Assembly: GCA_049487715.1 (NCBI GenBank)
Contig: CP150554.1
Span: 620,001 to 684,000 of the forward strand
DNA: 64,000 nucleotides
Direction of reading: 5' to 3'
Source of the DNA: Pycnococcus provasolii
Lineage: Eukaryota > Chlorophyta > Pseudoscourfieldiophyceae > Pseudoscourfieldiales
A program made the position numbers and the translations under genes. Every line of letters starts with the position of its first letter. Position 1 is the stretch's first letter. The notes below the pieces were generated by a model. That model saw only the letters and a program-made list of their open reading frames with translations, did not search any database and was not told the DNA's origin. Of the stretch, positions 57,508 to 64,000 are shown one piece after another.

Positions 57508-58485
57508 TTATGTCAGGATGAGCTCGCTTGCGCATTCGCGCTCCACCTCCTTCTTTCCCCATCCTTCGTCGTTGAAAAACATGTGAATGAATTGAGCCGT
57601 TTTTTCATGAGCTTGCAATCTTGGCTGATCTGTGCCACGGAACGGAAAGGTGGGCACTCGGTCGTCACAGAATGATGTGTGACATGCACCTGTCATGATG
57701 CGAAACTCGCAACGCGTGACGCTGCGTGCATCTTGGAGATCTTGGCGGAATCGATCGAACGACTTGTCCGGAGGTGCACTTCTTAAATCTTGGATTTCGC
57801 TTGCGAGTATGAGAGCACGAGGAACACGTGTGAGATTCTGCAGTTGGTTATTCTCAAGGAGGCTGCATCCACGACCGGAGTAGAATGGGGCGGCACTTGC
57901 ATCCACAGGATCCATAGCGACGACGCCGATAAGGCGTACCTGCGATGACAGCTCGAGAGCGACGTTGTGGTCGTCGTTGTTGCAAACACGTAGCGTCGAT
58001 GCCGCTAGGAATGCGATTGCTCCACCACGCGAATGCCCAGCCAATAGCAAGCCTTTTGTGGTGTCCACCACTGGTGCTTGTTCTTCTGCACCTCCAACTG
58101 CACGAAGTAGCTGTGCGTGGAATGAATGTTCTCCAGCATAGATTCCGGTGTCTGTGACGAATGCTTGCATGTGTCGTGCGGCGCGAACTTCGTTCTGCCA
58201 ACGTAGCAGGCCAATCGGTCCGTTGTAGTGACGTCGGCATACCACGACGAAACCGTACGAGGCGATGTGCGAGCACAGAGAGGTGTAGTCGCTCGGCCCG
58301 AGAGCTGTGCCATGGTGAAACAGGATTGCGGGCAACGATCTCCTCGTCGATGATGCTTCTGATGATGATGTTGTTGTTGTTGTTGTTGTTGTGGGAGTCG
58401 TCGTCGGCCACCAAACACGTACTTCTGCTGATTCGCCGAGCGGATCAGCAACAAGAGCCGTGGACGTCGTCATCTGCTCGCGCAT
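57508..58485 (-). CDS. chlorophyllase-like alpha/beta hydrolase
   Basis: A 325-residue hydrolase. Chlorophyllases remove phytol from chlorophyll, and plant enzymes share the lipase motif GHSRGG with a following DPV segment. Here LLAGHSRGGAIAFLAA holds the nucleophile Ser152, VVAMDPVDASAAP gives Asp192, and TGACHTSFCDDRVPTFP gives His269: a complete catalytic triad in the right order. The oxyanion region is LPAILFHHGTALGPSDYTSL. The first 50 residues are Thr/Ser-rich with no clear transit peptide, so plastid location is not shown. Alternative: a dienelactone-hydrolase-like or cutinase-like enzyme of the same superfamily. Start at 58485 or ATG at 58473. Confidence 0.75.
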   Translation of the reverse strand: MREQMTTSTALVADPLGESAEVRVWWPTTTPTTTTTTTTSSSEASSTRRSLPAILFHHGTALGPSDYTSLCSHIASYGFVVVCRRHYNGPIGLLRWQNEVRAARHMQAFVTDTGIYAGEHSFHAQLLRAVGGAEEQAPVVDTTKGLLLAGHSRGGAIAFLAASTLRVCNNDDHNVALELSSQVRLIGVVAMDPVDASAAPFYSGRGCSLLENNQLQNLTRVPRALILASEIQDLRSAPPDKSFDRFRQDLQDARSVTRCEFRIMTGACHTSFCDDRVPTFPFRGTDQPRLQAHEKTAQFIHMFFNDEGWGKKEVERECASELILT

Positions 58486-58923
58486 CGTGGCGCCAAATGA
58501 TGAAGATGTGAAGAAATGACCATCATGAGAATTGAGATTCCTGAATTTTCATTCACCAGGAAGGAGCCCATTTATTTCAGGACTCGGGGTTGGGGAGTGG
58601 GGACCTGGGTTGGGGTTGGTCGGACACGCACTCGCCAGAGCGTGGCAGTTCGGTCGGGGTTTCCACATCGGTCGGGGAAGGTGCATGAGACCTGTGCATC
58701 ATGAGGGTGCACGTGGAACTTCAACCAGTCACGCTGGCTGGGTGCCCCAAAACGAAACAGCGGCCTGTCAGAAGCTTACTACTCTGGACTCTGACTGAAC
58801 CATACGTGCCTAAACGGAGTCGCGTCGCTGAGTGGTACCGTACCGTAAAGTTTACAAGCAAAGAAAGGTTCGGGTGGATCCATCAACGCACTGCCCTTAA
58901 GCTTAAGCTTCATCCTGCGAACG
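58486..58923. other. divergent intergenic region with left copy of a direct repeat
   Basis: Upstream region of the large U-box gene. GGAGCCCA (58563-58570) and GTCGGACACGC...AGAGCGTGGCAGTTCGGTC (58619-58658) recur near 63945-63998. No gene seen. Confidence 0.65.
58619..58658. repeat. direct repeat, left copy
   Basis: GTCGGACACGC then ACTCGCC then AGAGCGTGGCAGTTCGGTCG; the right copy at 63966-63998 lacks the central 7 nt. The copies are 5.35 kb apart. Confidence 0.85.
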
Positions 58924-61900
58924 ATGCTCACGGACATCCTCGCCGTCGCGAACGCCGTCGCTCTCAGTGCGGAAAGCGCGCGCGCGAACAGGAGAGACTG
59001 CCTCGTGCTAGCGCGCGTCGTCCGTAAATTGATAGACATCCTGCAGCTCATCAACGACGACATCAGTACCACTGCGAGTAGTGCAAGCTCCCGGGAACGT
59101 GGTGACCACGACTCCTCGCCGTTGACGCCGGCCGCGTGGGCCGCGATTGACGCAATACACGACGCAATCAAGAAAACGAAAGAGACCGTCGACGCGACGG
59201 CCAACGCGAGCCTCGTGTCCACGGTCGTCCTTGCGACGCGACATCACAACAACCTCAAAACCGCGACGACAGAGCTCGCCATGGCGCTCGACATGCTCCC
59301 GCTCGCGGCGCTCGGAAGACGTCGCGACGAACGAGCGGACGAAGTCAAGCAGCTTGTCGCCGACTTGCGCAACGCGCAGTTCGAGCAAACCGGTCAACTG
59401 CTCGCTGAAACAGCGCAACTGAGAAGGCAGGTGGATATCGGCTTCCACCAAGGACAGCAGGATAATGAGGAGGTGAAGCGCCTTCTCGTCGAGCTTCTCG
59501 TCAGAGTTCAGCAACTCGACGGACGCGAACGCGACACAAGCGCGGCGTCGACGACCGCGTCAGCCAGTCGTGACGAAGGCGTCTCAGCTGTGCTCGACGT
59601 CAAGGACCGCGCCAAGCTGCAGGTGGAGCTTGCAGACGCGCGTGAAAAGAAGGAACGTCTCGAGGCGTATTGGCTCGAGCAGGTGATTGCGGGCATCGCC
59701 GCGCTCGAAGAGGAGGAGAAGGCACGGCGAGCGGCAAGTGCGGGCGACGACGACGACGACGACGGTGCTGCAAGCACCGGAAGCGGCTCGTCCGGCTCGT
59801 CTGTGCTTGAGCTTCCACGTTCATTCTTCTGCCCCATCTCCGGCGAGTTGATGGAGGAACCGTGCATCGTCGCGGAGACGGGTACGACGTACGAGAGATC
59901 GGCCATCGAGGAGTGGTTCGCGCGTGGCCACCGTCGCGACCCCGTGACGAACGTGGAGCTGTCGTCTACGAAGCTCATTCCGAACTACGCGCTCAAAAAT
60001 CAGGCGAACGAGTGGCGCGAGCTGCAACGGAAGCACTCGTCCGCCTCCATGCGCGCAAGCAAGAGATTCAGATCGTCGACGACCACGAGTCATCGCTCTG
60101 CAACAGCCACGAGCATCTCGTCAGCGGTGGAGGCGGCGCAGGAGAATTCGCAGCCATCGGCACCTCCCCTTCCGTCTGAGATGATGAACAAGCTGCAGTC
60201 CGACATGACACAAATCCATGACAACGAGATGTTCCAGTTGGACGTTGATGTGGAGACGAATGAGAAGATAGCACCCGTTCGTCAGCCCGGCGACGCCCGC
60301 GAAGTGCAGGAGGATATCGTCGACCATTCAAGACGGAGAAGAAGTCAGATCCTCGTCGTCGCTGTTATTGCAAGCATCATTATGCTTGCTGCGATCCTTG
60401 CCACCACCTTGACCTTGCTAAGAGATGTCATCAACCCGAATGATGATCGCAACGGCGGCGGAGGTCCTTCCTTGCCGATACTGCTACCTCCACCCTCACC
60501 ACTAATCTTACCACCACCACAGCAGCAGCCTCCAGCCACTACAACGACTGCCACGACATCGACGATAGCGGCATCGCCGCCGCCATCGCCGACGACTCCG
60601 TCAACGCTACCAGCTAAGGTGTTCGTACAATCTGCCGTTTCCCTCGAGGGGTATACGCTAACAACATTTCTGCTGCACAAACAGACGCCCTTTCGAATCG
60701 GAATTGCCAAGTACCTTAACAGCGGAGACATTGCGACGGATCCGAATGCCGTAACGATCGTCTCGGTGACGGATATTTCTCCCACCTCAGTGACTGGCAG
60801 TGAAGGCGTTCGTCTTGTACTTCGTCGTCGTATTCTTGCCTCGACCACGAACATCACGTACAAGGTGGCAGTGGCCAACTTGCAGCTCGCGAGCGCAGCC
60901 AGCTATCTACTATCGGCGCCGGGTGCTGCAACATTGCAAGCGGCTCTCGTCAGTGCCGGCATGACGAGTCTCTCAAAGCTGACGGTATTGACGCCGCCCG
61001 TGACGTTGGTAGCGTCGCCACCACCGAGCCAGCCTCTTCCTTCACCGGCACCGCTTCCACGATCACCGCTGCCGAGCCTACCACCATTCCTACGGCCATC
61101 TCTTCCACCACCGCCTCCACCACCACCACCACCACCACCACCACCTCCTCCTCCTCCTCCTCCTCCTTCTCCGCCGCCTCCTCGTTCTACTTCTCCACCG
61201 CCTCCTCCTCCTCCTCCCCCCCCTCCAATGCCGAATCCACCGCCGAGCCCGCCACCGAGCCCACCACCGCCGAGTCCACCACTGCCGAATCCACCGCCGA
61301 GCCCGCCACCGAGCCCACCACCGCCGAGTCCACCACTGCCGAATCCACCGCCGAGCCCGCCACCGAGCCCACCACCGCCAAGGCCACCACCGCCGAGCCC
61401 GCCGCCGAGCTCGCCGCCGCCGAGCCCGCCGCCACCAAGCCCACCATCGCCGCCACTGTCTCCGCCGCCTCAAAGGCCTTACCGCGTGATATCTCTATCT
61501 GCTAGTTATCGACGAACATGTGCAGTGCTCGATGAGGGAAGTGCAAAGTGCTGGGGGTTTTATTTGAGTAGAGGATCTAACATTGGAGACGAGCCCGCTG
61601 ATATGGGTAACAATCTTCGTGTTTTCGCGGAACGAGTCGTCGCTCATATCTCTGCTGGTTTTGATCACGTGTGCTTCGTATCAACCCACGGAGTCGTGAA
61701 ATGCGTCGGATTGGGAACCAGCGGTCAACTCGGTTATGGCAATAAAAATAGCGTGTGGGAAAGTCCGCCCGATATTGACCTCGGTACAGGACGCAAAGCC
61801 AAGCTTGTTGTTGCAGGCTATTCATTCTCCTGTGCCTTGCTTGATGATGGGTGCGTGAAGTGTTGGGGACCGAACAATTACGGCCAGCTTGGCTACGGAC

Positions 61901-63874
61901 ATCGAAACAATCTCGGCGGTAGTCCCAATGAAATGGGAGATCGTCTACCTTGCGTGGATCTTGGAAGTGGCCGCACCGCCAAGCACATCGCGCTGGGATA
62001 TTACTATTACGCATGCGCAATTCTTGACGATGGCTCGCTCAAGTGCTGGGGTTACAATGTACCGGGAAAGACTGCGCAGACCATCGGGGATGATCCAGGC
62101 GAGATGGGCGACAACTTGCCTGTCATAGCTCTGGGCATCGGGCGCAGAGCGAAGCAAGTTGCACTAGGATTAGGCCATTCGTGCGCATTGCTGGATGATA
62201 ACACAGTCAAGTGCTGGGGAAGTGGAGGCTTACGGTCAACTCGGGTATGGCAATCGCAACTCGCTCAATGCACCGCCACCTCGCGACGTGGTTCCTCTTG
62301 GCACGGGTCGAACCGCGAGGATGATCGCGGCGGGTGAATATCACACGTGCGCAGTGCTGGATACCGGAGCTGTGAAATGTTGGGGAAGAGGAGATAGTGG
62401 TCAGCTGGGATACGGCAACCGGATGAACATCGGCGACGATCCAGGTGAAGTCGGCGACAACTTGCCCATCGTGGATCTAGGGACAGGCCGTACACCCGCG
62501 CAGATTGCGCTTGGCTCTCATCATACGTGCGTCCTGCTCGACAATGGAGGCGTCAAGTGCTGGGGATCAGGTGGGCAAGGCCAACTCGGATACGGAAACG
62601 ATCACTTTGTTGGCGATATTCCGAATCAGATGGGAGACAACTTGCCAACCGTCGATCTCGGAACGACATCTATGCCCGCTCTTCCATCACCACCGCCGCC
62701 GCCGCCGTCACCTCCACCTCCTCCGTCACCTCCTCCCCCGCCACCGCCGCCCACGACGCTGGCGTCCTCGCCACTACTGCCGACTGCTGGGTACGCCGTG
62801 AAGAGCAAGATTATGCTCGTTGGATACACTGCCGCGACGTTCCACGACGCTGCCAAGTGGGCTTTCAAAGATGGTGTCAAGGCGCAGATGGCGCAGGGCG
62901 GAATCACGATCCAAAGCACTGACGTGATCATCAACAGCGTGACTGACCTCGAAACTCGCAAGGCGAGGCATCTGCTCGCAACGAATGCTGTTGTCGACTA
63001 CAAGGTGGAGCTGAACACGGTGTCGGCAGTGAACCAGGCGTCAACAAGCTTGGGCTTTGCGCAGACGACTTCTATTCTTCAGAAGCTGCAAGCGGCTGGA
63101 CTGACCTCGCTTACTGGCATGATGATCAGAGAGCCACCTAGCACCCTTGCACCACCGCCACCGCCGTCGACGGTGAGTCCGCCGCCACCACCACCGACGA
63201 CGACGTTGGCACCACCGCCACCGCCGACTGGCGTGCCGAATCCTGCGCTGCTCGGCTACCTTGATGCTGGTGTTTATGTCAAGACGTTCACGACCACCTC
63301 TGTCACCTTCGAGGTTCACACGAACCAGCCTGCGACACTCATGTACGCCTTGGTGCCGCTTGGCCAGAACCCGCCTGAGGCTGGTTGGTTGACAAAGTCG
63401 TCTTACCTGATGTACTGGTGCAACATGAATTCAGGTGGTTCGGGAGGAGGTTTTGCGGGTAGGCGTCGTCACATCCTGCAGTCCTATCCCACGAAGCTGA
63501 CAACGCCGTGTGTGGCGCTGGGATCGAAGGGTTCCCTTCAAACAAATGTTCCTGCACCGCCGCCTCCTCCTCCGCCACCGCCCCCTCCTCCGCCACCTCC
63601 GGGCCAGGTGGTGATATGCCGCGGCGCCGAGAACGAGGTCATCAACTGCGCACCTCCCAGGGCGCCTGCGAGTGGTCTCCTGCATGCGTGGGTAACGTCG
63701 CGCCACGTTGCAACGGTCACCGTCACGGGCATCGCGACAAATACGTATGACCTGCACGTCTCAGGCATTCCAGGCAATCCGCCATTCGCCACGTCTCCAA
63801 GTCTTCCAGTGAAGACCGTGAAGGTGACGCTCGGCAATCCGCCGAGCCCACCGCCGACGTACTATGGTGGATAA
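58924..63874 (+). CDS. giant U-box / transmembrane / SEA-like / RCC1-propeller protein, frame interrupted
   Basis: Proposed single gene of about 1,650 codons in two frames (58924-62337 and 62195-63874) broken by one base near 62230. Order: N-terminal helical bundle (residues 1-115; LTDILAVANAVALSAESARA-type, comparable with HeLo/MLKL-like and plant MCA/ARM adaptor N-domains), coiled coil, U-box (297-368; FFCPISGELMEEPCIVAETG then TYERSAIEEWF, an E3 ligase domain), Ser-rich linker, single transmembrane helix (476-500), then a Pro-rich region. Next comes a roughly 130-residue module (563-696; ILASTTNITYKVAVANL), a long SPPPP stalk (699-850), seven RCC1-type blades each with a Cys pair (CALLDDGxVKCWG), a second copy of the same module (62780-63130) and more Pro-rich and beta-type domains. 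Predicted topology: E3 ligase inside, propeller outside, like a receptor. Substrate and ligand unknown. Confidence 0.75.
62229..62231 (+). other. single-base frameshift site inside an RCC1 blade
   Basis: The frame reads CWGSGGLRST to the left and YGQLGYGNRN to the right. Every other blade reads CWG-xxx-GQLGYGN without a break, so one extra T (GGCTTACGG) or a loss of two bases accounts for it. It may be a sequencing error or real decay. Confidence 0.8.
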
Positions 63875-63965
63875 CATCGCTACTCGCTTCACATCATCAT
63901 GTTACATCACCCGGGTAGTTGTAATAACTTATCGGATTCAACAGGAGCCCACTCCCAGACTTGGG

Positions 63966-63998
63966 GTCGGACACGCAGAGCGTGGCAGTTCGGTCGGG
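63966..63998. repeat. direct repeat, right copy
   Basis: GTCGGACACGC followed by AGAGCGTGGCAGTTCGGTCG at the right edge of the window, matching 58619-58658; both copies follow a GGAGCCCA word. Confidence 0.85.
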
Positions 63999-64000
63999 AT

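Noticed and set aside
1-64000. CRISPR array, rRNA genes or autonomous transposons
   Set aside because: Repeats present are microsatellites, minisatellites, telomere-type units or gene-internal repeats; no transposase, reverse transcriptase or rRNA sequence recognised.

Overview
The window is nuclear DNA from a unicellular eukaryote. The best fit is a flagellate-lineage green (prasinophyte-grade) alga. Two proteins carry plastid-type presequences without an ER signal peptide, one with a twin-arginine lumen-targeting stretch and one a CAAD/CURT1-like thylakoid protein. A kinesin-9 homologue points to an axoneme. Long Ser-Pro-Pro-Pro stretches resemble chlorophyte cell-wall proteins. Genes are dense, mostly intronless and GC-rich. 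The few introns I could place are GT-AG, about 90 to 320 nt. TTAGGG-type telomeric repeats lie inside intergenic DNA. The lineage is an inference, and I cannot name a species.

Layout. 0-6 kb: a cyclic-nucleotide-dependent AGC kinase cut by the left edge, an ODR4-like tail-anchored protein, a soluble RCC1-repeat protein and a mitochondrial calcium uniporter pore subunit. 6-13 kb: a doubtful hypothetical gene, a large protein built from about 17 'ERIAMLEG' repeats, an acidic hypothetical protein and a secreted somatomedin-B-like protein. 13-22 kb: an animal-like Na+/K+-ATPase alpha subunit with an enlarged Cys-rich loop, two small spliced genes and the CAAD/CURT1-like gene. 22-35 kb: TEL2/TELO2, a BCCT osmolyte transporter, GCN5, a copper type II monooxygenase and a bacterial-type tryptophanase. 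35-47 kb: kinesin-9, molybdenum cofactor sulfurase, an FG-GAP relic, a MORN protein with a J-like tail, homocysteine S-methyltransferase and a lumenal protein. 47-58 kb: an EGF-repeat sialyltransferase (GT29), an orphan exon, a G3BP-like RNA-binding protein, a WD40 protein, a divergent GT29-like protein, a DUF547 protein with a mucin-like Thr tail and a chlorophyllase-like hydrolase. 58.9-63.9 kb: a giant membrane protein joining a cytosolic U-box to an extracellular RCC1 propeller, interrupted by a single-base frameshift.

How the genes fit together. There is no operon and no obvious single cluster. Themes recur: sodium economy (Na+/K+-ATPase with a BCCT carrier), calcium and cyclic-nucleotide signalling (MCU, PKG), and cell-surface glycobiology (two GT29-type proteins near a mucin-like protein and a Pro-rich ectodomain protein). 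The most novel candidate is the U-box/TM/RCC1 protein at the right end. A short direct repeat flanks it, which suggests that a paralogue may start just beyond the window.
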